Assembly: GCA_019683695.1 (NCBI GenBank)
Contig: JADGHX010000023.1
Coordinates: forward strand, 1 to 41,307
Direction of reading: 5' to 3'
From: Steroidobacteraceae bacterium
Lineage (GTDB): Bacteria > Pseudomonadota > Gammaproteobacteria > Steroidobacterales > Steroidobacteraceae
DNA length: 41,307 bases
Shown: positions 33,970-41,307 of the stretch, piece by piece
Numbering within the stretch: the first letter of the stretch is position 1
Layout of the letters: the number at the start of each line of letters is the position of its first letter
Program-made: the position numbers and the translations under genes
Notes under the pieces: model-generated
Told to the model about the DNA's origin: nothing
What the model saw: only the letters and a program-made list of their open reading frames with translations
The model's database searches: none

Positions 33970-36636
33970 TCAGAATTCCTGCCAGTCCGTGTCCGAGTTG
34001 CTCACCTGCTTGCGCGCGGTGGCGGCCGGCAGCGGCACGGCAGCCGCGCCATTGGTGCGCTTGGACCAGGGTCGGTTCGCGGAGCGCCGTTCCACCATCA
34101 CGCCCGGCGCCTTCTCGGCCGGCGCCGTCTCCGCGGCGGGCTCGGCGGTGGCCGGCTTCGCGGCGGGCTTCGTGTCCTCGGCGCGGCTGCTCACGCGGTA
34201 GCGGCTCATCATCTCGTTGAGCTGGCGCGCCTGGTCGGCCATGGCCTGCGAGGAGGCGGTGGCCTGCTCCACGAGCGCGGCGTTCTGCTGGGTCAGCTCG
34301 TCCATCTGCATGACCGCGCGGTTCACCTGCTCGATGCCCGAGGACTGCTCGCGCGAGGCGGCGGCGATCTCGGCCACGATGTCGGAGACCTTCTTCACCG
34401 AGGCCACGATCTGCTCGAGCGTCTGGCCCGACTGGGTGACGAGCAGTGAGCCATCCTGCACCTTGCGGACGCTGTCCTGGATGAGGTCCTTGATCTCCTT
34501 GGCGGCCGTGGCCGAGCGCCCGGCAAGGTTGCGCACTTCGCTCGCCACCACGGCAAAGCCGCGGCCCTGCTCGCCGGCCCGCGCGGCTTCGACCGCCGCG
34601 TTGAGGGCCAGCAGGTTCGTCTGGAACGCGATCTCGTCGATGACGCCGATGATGTCGGCGATCCGGCGGGAGGCATCGTTGATCTCCGCCATTGCGCGCA
34701 CCGCCTGCGAGACGACCGCGCCGCCTTTCTCGGCCTGATCGCGCGCCGCCGTGGCGAGCTGATTCGCCTGACCCGCGTTGTCCGCGTTCTGCTTCACCGT
34801 GGAGGTCATCTCCTCCATGGAGGAGGCCGTCTCCTCGAGCGAGGAGGACTGTTCCTCCGTGCGCTGCGAGAGATTCGCGTTGCCGGCCGAGATCTCCTCG
34901 GCGCCGCGATACACCTCGCTCGCGGCGATCTTCACGCGACGGACGATGTCCGCCATGTTGTCGGCCAGGTGGTTCACGCCGCGGCTCATCGCCTCGAAGA
35001 AGCCCACCTTGCCTTCGAGCGAGATGCGCTTTTCGAGATCGCCCGCCAGCACGGAGGAGAGCATGTCCTGCATCTCGCTCTCGACGGCGACTTCCTGCGT
35101 GCGGTCGGTCCATTCGAACACCGTGCCTGCGCGGGCGCCGGTGGAGTCGATAACCGGGTTCGCCACGACGCGGAACGTGCGGCGGCCCAGGTTCACCTGC
35201 GAGGTGTGCGCGGTGCGCAGGTCCATGAGCATGCGCCGGTCCTGCGAGGGGTTCTTCGACAGCACATCCACGCTCGAGCCGAGCAGATGTGCGGCGCTGA
35301 ACTGCGGCAGGTCCTTGCGGATGTCGCTCTCGGCCTCGCTCATCAGCGCGCGGGCGGCCGGGTTCATGTAGATGAAGTTGTAGTTCTGGTCCGCGACCAT
35401 CACGTTCGAGGACACGTTGTCGAGCGCTGCGCGCACCCGCGCGTTTTCCTCAGCCTGCTTGCGCTCCGTTTCGATCTGCGCACGCAGCTTGCCCTGCATG
35501 TCGCCCAGCGCGCGGAGCACCTGCGCCACTTCGTCCACACCCTGCGCCTCGATGGCGTTGTCGTAGTGGCCGTTGGCGATGGAGCTGAACACCGAGATGG
35601 CCTGCGACATCGGCCGCGTCACCGCACGGGTGATGAGCCAGCTGAGCGCGAGCGCAAGGCCGATCACCACGGCAATGGTCAGAGCCGTGAGATTACGCGT
35701 CGTGGCCTCGCGGGAGGCGCGAGCCTCGATCTCCTCCAGCATCACGTCGTACGAGGCATTGGCCAGTGCCACGAACGCCTCGATGGAGCTGGATGCGGCT
35801 TCATACATTTCGGTGCCGCTGACGTTGACCTCGGTCGCCTTCAGCAGCTTCTGGTCGACGAACGAGGAGTAGCTTGCGAACGCGTCGAGCGCTCGCTGGA
35901 AATGGGGGGCAACGCCCGTGCGCACCTGATCCGAGTTGTCCTCGATGGAATCGAGCTGCCGGTCGATCTGGCCGAGGAGCGAGTTCACCTCCTGCCGGGC
36001 GAGCTCGATCGTGACGCGGTCGCCTTCGCTCAGGTAACCGCGCAGCACGCCCGCGGTGGCGCGGTCGCGCACCACACCGGCGCGGTTCACGGCTTCCGGC
36101 ATGCGGCCCGTGGACAACCCCACGAGCGTGCTCGCCACCTGATCCGGATCGCGCGCCATCCCCGAGGCCATCGAGACGGCGGTGCCGAAGTCGAGGAGCT
36201 TGCGCACGATGTCGTTGTGCTGCGCCAGGCTGTCATCCGGCGGCAGGGAGAGCGCACGCGACTTGAGCGAGTTCCACTCCGACTTGATGGTCTGCCAGTC
36301 GGCGCTTGCGCCCAGCGTCTTGCCGATTTCCGCATCCACCGCATCGAGCGCGGCGGCGGCCTTGTCGGCGGCAGCCTGGGCCGAGTGCACGGCGTCCTTG
36401 CGCGTGGCGTCGCCGTTCAGAACCACGTTTGCGAGCGCACGGTGCCGGATGACTTCGTACAGGAAGTCATCGATGGCACGCGTGTAGCGGGCCCCGATGA
36501 GCTCGGCCTGCGCCTGGTGCACGGTCTGGTTCGCGCTCTTCAGGTAGAAGACCGCGAGCAGCGCGGAGGGGACCAGGAGCGCCACCACCACGAGCAGCAA
36601 CTTGTGCCAGAGAAGCAATCTGCCGAGAAATTTCAT
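33970..36636 (-). CDS. methyl-accepting chemotaxis protein with PAS domain
   Basis: Chemoreceptor of 888 aa. A transmembrane segment (about 13-33), a large helical periplasmic region (about 34-314), a second transmembrane segment (315-338), HAMP, and a PAS domain (around 400-505; [25 protein letters not shown]) precede the signalling domain with the hairpin core [37 protein letters not shown]. An acidic/Pro-Ala tail ends in DWQEF, resembling the CheR/CheB-binding pentapeptide NWETF. ATG 36636 is preferred over GTG 36657 because GGAG lies 8 bases upstream. Ligand unknown; the PAS suggests a second, cytoplasmic input such as redox. Confidence 0.94.
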   Translation of the reverse strand: MKFLGRLLLWHKLLLVVVALLVPSALLAVFYLKSANQTVHQAQAELIGARYTRAIDDFLYEVIRHRALANVVLNGDATRKDAVHSAQAAADKAAAALDAVDAEIGKTLGASADWQTIKSEWNSLKSRALSLPPDDSLAQHNDIVRKLLDFGTAVSMASGMARDPDQVASTLVGLSTGRMPEAVNRAGVVRDRATAGVLRGYLSEGDRVTIELARQEVNSLLGQIDRQLDSIEDNSDQVRTGVAPHFQRALDAFASYSSFVDQKLLKATEVNVSGTEMYEAASSSIEAFVALANASYDVMLEEIEARASREATTRNLTALTIAVVIGLALALSWLITRAVTRPMSQAISVFSSIANGHYDNAIEAQGVDEVAQVLRALGDMQGKLRAQIETERKQAEENARVRAALDNVSSNVMVADQNYNFIYMNPAARALMSEAESDIRKDLPQFSAAHLLGSSVDVLSKNPSQDRRMLMDLRTAHTSQVNLGRRTFRVVANPVIDSTGARAGTVFEWTDRTQEVAVESEMQDMLSSVLAGDLEKRISLEGKVGFFEAMSRGVNHLADNMADIVRRVKIAASEVYRGAEEISAGNANLSQRTEEQSSSLEETASSMEEMTSTVKQNADNAGQANQLATAARDQAEKGGAVVSQAVRAMAEINDASRRIADIIGVIDEIAFQTNLLALNAAVEAARAGEQGRGFAVVASEVRNLAGRSATAAKEIKDLIQDSVRKVQDGSLLVTQSGQTLEQIVASVKKVSDIVAEIAAASREQSSGIEQVNRAVMQMDELTQQNAALVEQATASSQAMADQARQLNEMMSRYRVSSRAEDTKPAAKPATAEPAAETAPAEKAPGVMVERRSANRPWSKRTNGAAAVPLPAATARKQVSNSDTDWQEF

Positions 36637-36687
36637 GTCGGGGACTCCGCTGCGCACCCCCGCGCGACGCGGCGGTGCGCGCTCTGA

Positions 36688-37014
36688 TCAGCCTTTCGCC
36701 TTGAAGATGCGAACCTGCTCGTTGAACTTCGCTGCGATGCTCGTCAGCGAGTCCATCGCCGCGTTGTGGCGGCGCGCCTGCTCTTCCTTCGACAGGCGGT
36801 TCTGCTTGGCCTCGAACTCGAGGCACTTCACGTACGTGTTCACGTCCGTGTCGTAGCGCTTCAGCGTCTGCATCGCCGCGATCATCTCGGCCTCGGTGGC
36901 CGTCGTCGCGTCGGGCACCTTGGTGGGCGCGACGGGCGGTGTGCACTCCGCCATTGCCGGCAGCGCGAAGCCGCCCGCCACGAGCGCAAGGCACAGGGTT
37001 CTTACACGGTTCAT
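36688..37014 (-). CDS. small secreted helical protein in che cluster
   Basis: A 108-residue hypothetical protein with a clear signal peptide (MNRVRTLCLALVAGG..., cleavage after AMA at 22). The mature part of about 86 residues has two cysteines (24 and 64), which could form a disulfide, and two long helices. The stretch VPDATTATEAEMIAAMQTLKRY (about 33-54) resembles a motif I recall from small secreted proteobacterial proteins of unknown role. ATG 37014 has GGAGG 9 bases upstream; the longer frame from 37044 is rejected because it spoils the signal sequence. It lies between cheW and the MCP gene, so a periplasmic partner for that receptor is possible. No function is established. Confidence 0.85.
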   Translation of the reverse strand: MNRVRTLCLALVAGGFALPAMAECTPPVAPTKVPDATTATEAEMIAAMQTLKRYDTDVNTYVKCLEFEAKQNRLSKEEQARRHNAAMDSLTSIAAKFNEQVRIFKAKG

Positions 37015-37171
37015 TTCCTCAATCCTCCAGGTCCGCAGACTCAAATCGTCAAATCAGGGGTTTCGAACATATCGCCGACGCGTCAGGACGCGTGCCGCAT
37101 GGGACCTTTCGGCGCGCGCACCGTTTTCTTGAGGCAGTGCGGCAACATCCGTGATTCACGTCGCATGGGTT

Positions 37172-37663
37172 TCAGTGCGTGGACAGCGAACCCAGCAGCC
37201 CCTCGCTCACCATTCGGTCGATGTCGAGCAGGATCACCATGCGGTTGTCCACCGTGGCGAGCCCTTTGACGAAATCTGTCTTGATGCCGGAGCCGAAATC
37301 CGGGGCGGGCTGGCGCGCCTCGGCGCTCACGCTGCACACCTCCGACACCGCATCCACCACGAGCCCGAGCGTGCGCTCGCCGCGCTCGTTCACGACTTTC
37401 ACGACGATGACGACCGTGGTCGGCCCGAACTCCGCGGCCGGCATGCCGAAGCGCCGCCGCAGATCCACGATCGGCACGATGGCGCCACGCAGATTGATCA
37501 CGCCGAGGATGTAGTCGGGCGTGTTCGGGATCGGCGTGACGCGGTCCCACCCCTGAATGCCCTGCACCTGCAGGATGGTGACGCCGTATTCCTCGCCGCC
37601 CAGCACGAATGTCAGGAACTGCTCGGCGCCGGATGACGTTTCGCTGGTGGTGACTGCATTCAT
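37172..37663 (-). CDS. cheW: chemotaxis coupling protein CheW
   Basis: Couples receptors to CheA; 163 aa. Typical CheW fold motifs: FLTFVLGGEEYGVTILQVQGIQGWDRVTPIPNTPDYILGVINLRGAIVPIVDLRRRFG (18-75) and LGLVVDAVSEVCSV. ATG 37663 shares one base with the cheA stop (TGATG), so translation is coupled. The next gene is the small secreted protein, 157 bases on. Confidence 0.96.
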   Translation of the reverse strand: MNAVTTSETSSGAEQFLTFVLGGEEYGVTILQVQGIQGWDRVTPIPNTPDYILGVINLRGAIVPIVDLRRRFGMPAAEFGPTTVVIVVKVVNERGERTLGLVVDAVSEVCSVSAEARQPAPDFGSGIKTDFVKGLATVDNRMVILLDIDRMVSEGLLGSLSTH

Positions 37664-39999
37664 CAGTTGGCCCTCGCTCCCGCGCTTGCGCGGCGGATGA
37701 TTCCAGGCAGATCGAGAATCAGCGCCACGGAGCCATCTCCGAGAATGGTGGCGCCCGAGACACCGTCGATGTGCCCGTAGTTGGTTTCCAGAGACTTGAT
37801 GACGACCTGCTGCTGGCCGAGCAGGTCGTCCACGAACAGCCCCACGCGCCGGCCGTCGCCTTCCACGATGACGATGAGGCCTTCATCCAGCTCGCGCGAG
37901 CGCGGCTCCACGTTGAACAGCTCGTGCAGGCGGATGACGGGAACGTAGTCCCCGCGGAACGCGAATACTTCTCCGCGGCCGGCGATGCGGTTCAGCGAGC
38001 CCTGCTTGATCTGCAGCGACTCGATGATGCTGATGAGCGGCACGATGTAGTTCTGCTTGCCGACCGCGATCGACTGGCCGTCGACGATCGCAAGGGTGAG
38101 CGGCAGCGTGATGATGAAGCGTGCGCCGCGACCCGGGTCGTTCTTCACTTCGATGGAGCCACCGAGCTCCTTCACGTTGCGCCGGACCACATCGAGCCCG
38201 ACGCCACGGCCGGACACGTCCGTGGTCGTCTCCGCGGTTGAGAAGCCGGGAAGGAAGATGAGCTCGCACGCCTGCTCGTCGGTGACCGTTTCGTTCGGCC
38301 CGATGAGACCGCGCGCGCGGGCCTTCGCGATGATGCGGGCGGGGTCGAGACCGCCGCCATCGTCGCTCACCTCCACGCAGATGTTGCCGCCGCGATGGCA
38401 CGCGTCGAGCCGCAGGTGACCGGTGGGGCTCTTGCCCTTCGCGACGCGCACCTCGGGCTTCTCGATCCCGTGATCGATGCTGTTCCTCACGAGGTGCACG
38501 AGCGGGTCGCCGATCTTCTCGAGCACGGTCTTGTCGAGCTCGGTCTGCTCACCGGTCATGACGAGCTCGATCTGCTTGCCGAGGCGCTGTGCCAGGTCGC
38601 GCACCATGCGCGGGAAGCGGCTGAACACGAAGCTGATGGGCAGCATGCGCACGCGCATCACGCTGTCCTGCAGCTCGCGCATGTTGCGTTCGAGCTCGGC
38701 GAGCCCCAGGCGGAACTGGTCCGCGGCCGGGCCTTCGAGATTGCGGCCGAGCTGGCTCAGCATGGATTGCGTGATCACCAGCTCGCCCACGGTATTCATG
38801 AGCTCGTCGATCTTCTCGACGCTCACGCGAATCGAGCCGCTGTCGCCGATGCCGCTGGCGGCGGCGGCCTCGGATTTCGAGACCCGCTCGGGAGCGTGAT
38901 GCGGCTCGGGATTGACGGTCGGCTCCGGCTTGCGCGCAGGCGTCTCCGCTGGTGCAGGCGCGGCTGCTGCAGTGACTTTCGCCGTGGCTGCGGTGTCGGC
39001 CTGCGGCGCCGCTGGCGCATTCGATGCATCGAGCGCATTCGGGGGCGGCGCCGCGCCGGCGGATTCTGCGGGAGGTGCAGCAGGCGCTGCTGCGTTCGCC
39101 GCGACCGGTGCGTGGGTCGGTGCGCCGCTTGCGGCCTGCATGGCGTCGAACTCCGCAATGAGCGCGTAGTTCGTGATGTCCTCGGCCGGCGGGGCGGTGC
39201 TCTCGAGCGTGATGCTGAGATCGCAGTCCCCTTCGGCCCAGTCGAACACCTGGCGAATGGCGGCCTCGTCCACCGCGCCGGACAGCTCGAGGTTCCACGC
39301 GAGATAGCAGTTCTGCGTCTCGAGCGCATCGAACGACGGCAGCCGGTCGAGATCGACTTCGACGTTGAGCGTGCCGAGCTCCGCCAGCTCACGCAGCATG
39401 CGCAGCGGATCGTTGCCGCGCGCGAAGAGCTCGGGATACGGACGGAATGAGATCTTCCAGCGTCGTTCGCTCGTACCGGGCGTGCTCGCCGCGGCCTGAG
39501 TGGTCGTTGACGAGCCTCCCTCCGCCGGGCTTGCGTTCGCCGACTGCGCGGCGCTCGTGGAGGTGCCTTGCGCGGCCGCGGCTTCCGCCGGCGCGGCCGC
39601 GGCGCCGTTCCGCTGCGCCAGGATCATCTCCGTATCGAACTGGAGATCGGCCACTCGCTGCGAATCGATCGGCTTCTTCGCCTGCACGGCGCGCAGCATG
39701 TCCCGCATCGCGTCGACCGATTTCAGCAGCAGATCGGAGATGGCCTGCGTCACCTGCAGACGATTCGCGCGCAGCTCATCGAGCAGTGTCTCGAGGCTGT
39801 GCGTGAACGATGCGATCTCGCTGAAGCCGAACGTCGCACTCCCGCCCTTGATCGAGTGTGCGACCCGGAAGATCGTGTTGATCAGCTCGGCATCGGGCGC
39901 ACCCAGATCGAGCTTGAGGAGGGAAGCCTCCATCATGTCGAGCGCTTCGAAGCTCTCTTCGAAGAACGCGTCGTGGAATTGCGTGAGATCGAGCGTCAT
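37663..39999 (-). CDS. cheA: chemotaxis histidine kinase CheA
   Basis: Receptor-controlled histidine kinase, 778 aa. An N-terminal HPt domain has phospho-acceptor His48 (FRVAHSIKGGSATFG). Two P2-like or linker segments rich in Ala/Pro/Thr follow, then the dimerisation helix (VSVEKIDELMNTVGELVITQ). The ATPase has HLVRNSIDHGIE, DDGGGLDP and GRGVGLDVV, and a CheW-like P5 domain ends the protein. All catalytic boxes are present. ATG 39999 overlaps the stop of the STAS gene by 4 bases and its own stop overlaps cheW by one base. Confidence 0.96.
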   Translation of the reverse strand: MTLDLTQFHDAFFEESFEALDMMEASLLKLDLGAPDAELINTIFRVAHSIKGGSATFGFSEIASFTHSLETLLDELRANRLQVTQAISDLLLKSVDAMRDMLRAVQAKKPIDSQRVADLQFDTEMILAQRNGAAAAPAEAAAAQGTSTSAAQSANASPAEGGSSTTTQAAASTPGTSERRWKISFRPYPELFARGNDPLRMLRELAELGTLNVEVDLDRLPSFDALETQNCYLAWNLELSGAVDEAAIRQVFDWAEGDCDLSITLESTAPPAEDITNYALIAEFDAMQAASGAPTHAPVAANAAAPAAPPAESAGAAPPPNALDASNAPAAPQADTAATAKVTAAAAPAPAETPARKPEPTVNPEPHHAPERVSKSEAAAASGIGDSGSIRVSVEKIDELMNTVGELVITQSMLSQLGRNLEGPAADQFRLGLAELERNMRELQDSVMRVRMLPISFVFSRFPRMVRDLAQRLGKQIELVMTGEQTELDKTVLEKIGDPLVHLVRNSIDHGIEKPEVRVAKGKSPTGHLRLDACHRGGNICVEVSDDGGGLDPARIIAKARARGLIGPNETVTDEQACELIFLPGFSTAETTTDVSGRGVGLDVVRRNVKELGGSIEVKNDPGRGARFIITLPLTLAIVDGQSIAVGKQNYIVPLISIIESLQIKQGSLNRIAGRGEVFAFRGDYVPVIRLHELFNVEPRSRELDEGLIVIVEGDGRRVGLFVDDLLGQQQVVIKSLETNYGHIDGVSGATILGDGSVALILDLPGIIRRASAGARAN

Positions 40000-40466
40000 G
40001 CCGGCGCTCCTGCCTGCGCCAGCAGCCGGTCCTCCGTGACCGGGCTGATCAGCGCACCCAAACCCAGAAGATTCGCGGTCGCGAGGACCGGCTCGGTGGC
40101 GCCCCGGCATTCCGTGTCATGACCTGCGGCGTGCCGCGTGCGCATGAACGACGCGATCACCTGAAGCCCCGCGGTGTCCAGACGGCGCACGGCAGACAGG
40201 TCGAGCGTCACGAGCGCCGTCCGGTTCAGCATGCGTGCGAGCATCCGCTTGAGCTCATCGGCCTCCGCGATCGTGCACTCCGCGGGGAACACCGCGGATT
40301 CGGGGCGCGAGGCTGTGTGGGCGGCGCGCCGCGAGGCGGCCGGTTTCTGATCGGCCCGGGCTGCCGGGCGCTTCCGGGGCGCGGCACGGCGTGTCTGGGC
40401 TGAGGGACGCTTGCGGGGTGCGGCCTGCTTTTTCCGGCTGCTGCCGGTCTTGCGCCGCGTGGTCAT
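39996..40466 (-). CDS. STAS-domain protein with basic N-terminal tail
   Basis: A 156-residue protein whose C-terminal 90 residues form a STAS (anti-sigma-antagonist type) domain: ALVTLDLSAVRRLDTAGLQVIASFMR (84-109). The usual phosphorylatable residue of the D-S/T-x-G site is Thr98. The first 58 residues are extremely basic, with AAPRKRP repeated exactly at 15-21 and 28-34 and KTGSSRKK near the start, like a histone-H1-type tail. ATG 40466 has AAGGA 9 bases upstream; TTG 40496 would add ten residues. It precedes cheA with a 4-base overlap and has its own sigma28 promoter. A STAS gene beside cheA is known elsewhere; the basic tail is not usual. Partner unknown. Confidence 0.87.
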   Translation of the reverse strand: MTTRRKTGSSRKKQAAPRKRPSAQTRRAAPRKRPAARADQKPAASRRAAHTASRPESAVFPAECTIAEADELKRMLARMLNRTALVTLDLSAVRRLDTAGLQVIASFMRTRHAAGHDTECRGATEPVLATANLLGLGALISPVTEDRLLAQAGAPA

Positions 40467-40511
40467 CTGCTGGGGTCCTTTCCGAGGTTCAGTCAAAAAC
40501 GTACGCGTTGG

Positions 40512-40538
40512 CTATCGGCGCCTCACCTTGTCGCTTGA
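40512..40538 (-). promoter_or_regulatory. sigma28 promoter of STAS-cheA-cheW
   Basis: The minus strand reads TCAAGCGA, 11 bases, GCCGATAG: the -10 matches 7 of 8 and the -35 core CAAG is as in the other late promoters here, with exact spacing. The predicted start is near 40505, about 39 bases before the STAS ATG. This makes the chemotaxis core a late flagellar class. Confidence 0.75.
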
Positions 40539-40573
40539 GCACCGCAGCGAAAAAAGGGTGACGCGCGTCTCGT

Positions 40574-40999
40574 TCAGCTCGCCGCGGACAGCTTCGGTCC
40601 GCGTGCCGGTGCATGCAGGCGCTGCACGAGATCGGCTTCCTGGCGGGTGAGGCCGCAGCTCGCCATCAGCTCCTCGCGCGGCGCGCCGCTGCGCGCCAGG
40701 CGAATGGCGATCTGGTAGCTGGGGGAGGGCGCGCTGCTCACGACGGGCCGGCGCGCGTCTTCTTCCACGTGCTCGGCGAGCGCGTCGAGCTTGCGATGCG
40801 CTTCGGCGAGGCTGTGCTCCATGGTGGCGAGCTGTGCGATCAGTGCGGTGTTCTGGTCCGCGAGACGCTCTGCGCTGCGGCTTTCCGCATCCCGCCAGCG
40901 GCGGAAGGTCACTGCGGCGAGCACGAAGCAGAAGATCAGGAAGATCGCTCGAGCGGCGATCAGGGCGGTGTCCAGTGAGATGTTTGAAACTTGGATCAT
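40574..40999 (-). CDS. DUF2802 membrane coiled-coil protein
   Basis: A 141-residue protein: an N-terminal transmembrane helix (about 10-32), a coiled coil (about 40-80, DQNTALIAQLATMEHSLAEAHRKLDALAEHVEED) and a C-terminal DUF2802 domain (YQIAIRLARSGAPREELMASCGLTRQEADLVQRLHA, 95-130). Genes of this family are common beside motility and cheW-like genes in pseudomonads, function not established. ATG 40999 is chosen over a long upstream frame because the frame before it is low complexity and lies beyond the promoter. A CRP-type palindrome and a sigma54-type promoter precede it. Confidence 0.85.
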   Translation of the reverse strand: MIQVSNISLDTALIAARAIFLIFCFVLAAVTFRRWRDAESRSAERLADQNTALIAQLATMEHSLAEAHRKLDALAEHVEEDARRPVVSSAPSPSYQIAIRLARSGAPREELMASCGLTRQEADLVQRLHAPARGPKLSAAS

Positions 41000-41010
41000 G
41001 CGTCGGGTCC

Positions 41011-41026
41011 TGTGATCTGCATCACA
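41011..41026. promoter_or_regulatory. CRP/Vfr-type palindrome
   Basis: TGTGAT-CTGC-ATCACA is a perfect inverted repeat with 6-base arms, fitting TGTGA-N6-TCACA. It lies 12 bases before the DUF2802 start and about 45 bases downstream of the predicted sigma54 transcript start, so a repressive (roadblock) effect is more likely than activation. Confidence 0.7.
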
Positions 41027-41081
41027 TGAGGTCGCGCGTGACGGAAAACCGTCGCGCGAGGGCATGTGCGGTGGGGGTAGG

Positions 41082-41097
41082 TGCAGAAAGCGTGCCA
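41082..41097 (-). promoter_or_regulatory. sigma54 promoter of DUF2802 gene
   Basis: The minus strand reads TGGCACGCTTTCTGCA: TGGCACG is perfect, spacing GG-N10-GC is exact, and only one T of TTGCA is changed. Predicted start near 41071, giving a leader of about 72 bases that contains the CRP-type site. Confidence 0.72.
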
Positions 41098-41244
41098 CCG
41101 CCATGTGGCGTCGTTCGCGCTCTCGCGGAGGTCTGTTTGTGAGAACTTTTCGAAGAAGAGAGTGAGTCGAACGGTTCGCGTCGTGGCTGCACCCGGCGAG
41201 AGATGACGTGTGGACACTCCGTGGGGAGGTGACGTCTGGAAGAG

Positions 41245-41307
41245 TCACTGCCGGGTGATGTCCATGGAATCGGCGAGGCGGCGGAGGGTGGGGGCGATGT
41301 CCTGGAG
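41245..41307 (-). CDS. partial C-terminus of unidentified protein
   Basis: The last 63 bases read on the minus strand as LQDIAPTLRRLADSMDITRQ and a TGA stop (41245-41247). The gene enters from beyond the right edge. Regular amphipathic spacing suggests a C-terminal helix, but 20 residues are too few to name the family. Because DUF2802 genes often follow cheW-like or motility genes, it may belong to the same cluster. Confidence 0.4.
   Translation of the reverse strand, partial: LQDIAPTLRRLADSMDITRQ

Noticed and set aside
37015-37171. possible sigma28 promoter before the small secreted protein and MCP
   Set aside because: GGCGATAT is present but no -35 occurs 11 bases upstream; read-through from cheW is simpler.
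1-41307. tRNA, rRNA, CRISPR arrays, insertion sequences or prophage genes
   Set aside because: No cloverleaf, regularly spaced repeat, transposase or phage structural gene was recognised anywhere in the window.

Overview
The window is chromosomal DNA of high GC content from a motile Gram-negative bacterium, most likely a gammaproteobacterium. The evidence is the single-chain PurL of about 1300 residues, the outer-membrane and L/P-ring genes, and a flagellar regulon that uses both sigma54 and sigma28 promoters as in Pseudomonas and Vibrio. I cannot name the genus. Base composition and coding density are even, apart from an AT-rich patch in the first 100 bases and non-coding DNA at 1-404 and 1065-1651 that carries degenerate repeats.

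Left part (1-12069), mixed housekeeping and accessory genes: a short MscS-type channel; a di-heme c-type oxidoreductase divergent from a TonB-dependent siderophore receptor, with a Fur-box-like site between them; a DUF1003 membrane protein; an orphan type VI secretion FHA protein (TagH-like); and a DUF1820 gene followed directly by purL.

Middle part (12087-27713), flagellar structural genes: flgBCDEFGHIJKL, fliC, flaG and fliD run leftward; flgA, flgM and flgN run rightward from the same divergent control region. I find close sigma54 promoter matches (GG-N10-GC spacing) before flgB and flgA. I find sigma28 matches with exact 11-base spacing before flgMN (its -35 contains the flgA stop codon), before flgKL (inside flgJ) and before fliC. 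This gives a readable hierarchy: sigma54 for hook and basal body, sigma28 for the hook-filament junction, filament and the FlgM/FlgN checkpoint. fliS, which usually follows fliD, is absent here; purL ends 17 bases from fliD in the opposite orientation.

Right part (28020-41307): a HigBA-like toxin-antitoxin pair sits between the flagellar and chemotaxis loci. After it comes a leftward chemotaxis cluster, in transcription order: DUF2802 protein, STAS-domain protein with a very basic N-terminus, cheA, cheW, a small secreted protein, an MCP with PAS domain and C-terminal CheR-tether-like pentapeptide, cheY, cheR, cheD, cheB and two tandem HDOD paralogues. STAS-cheA-cheW has a sigma28 promoter. 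The DUF2802 gene has a sigma54-type promoter and a perfect CRP-type palindrome in its leader. The least explained parts are the small periplasmic protein, the basic STAS protein and the HDOD pair.
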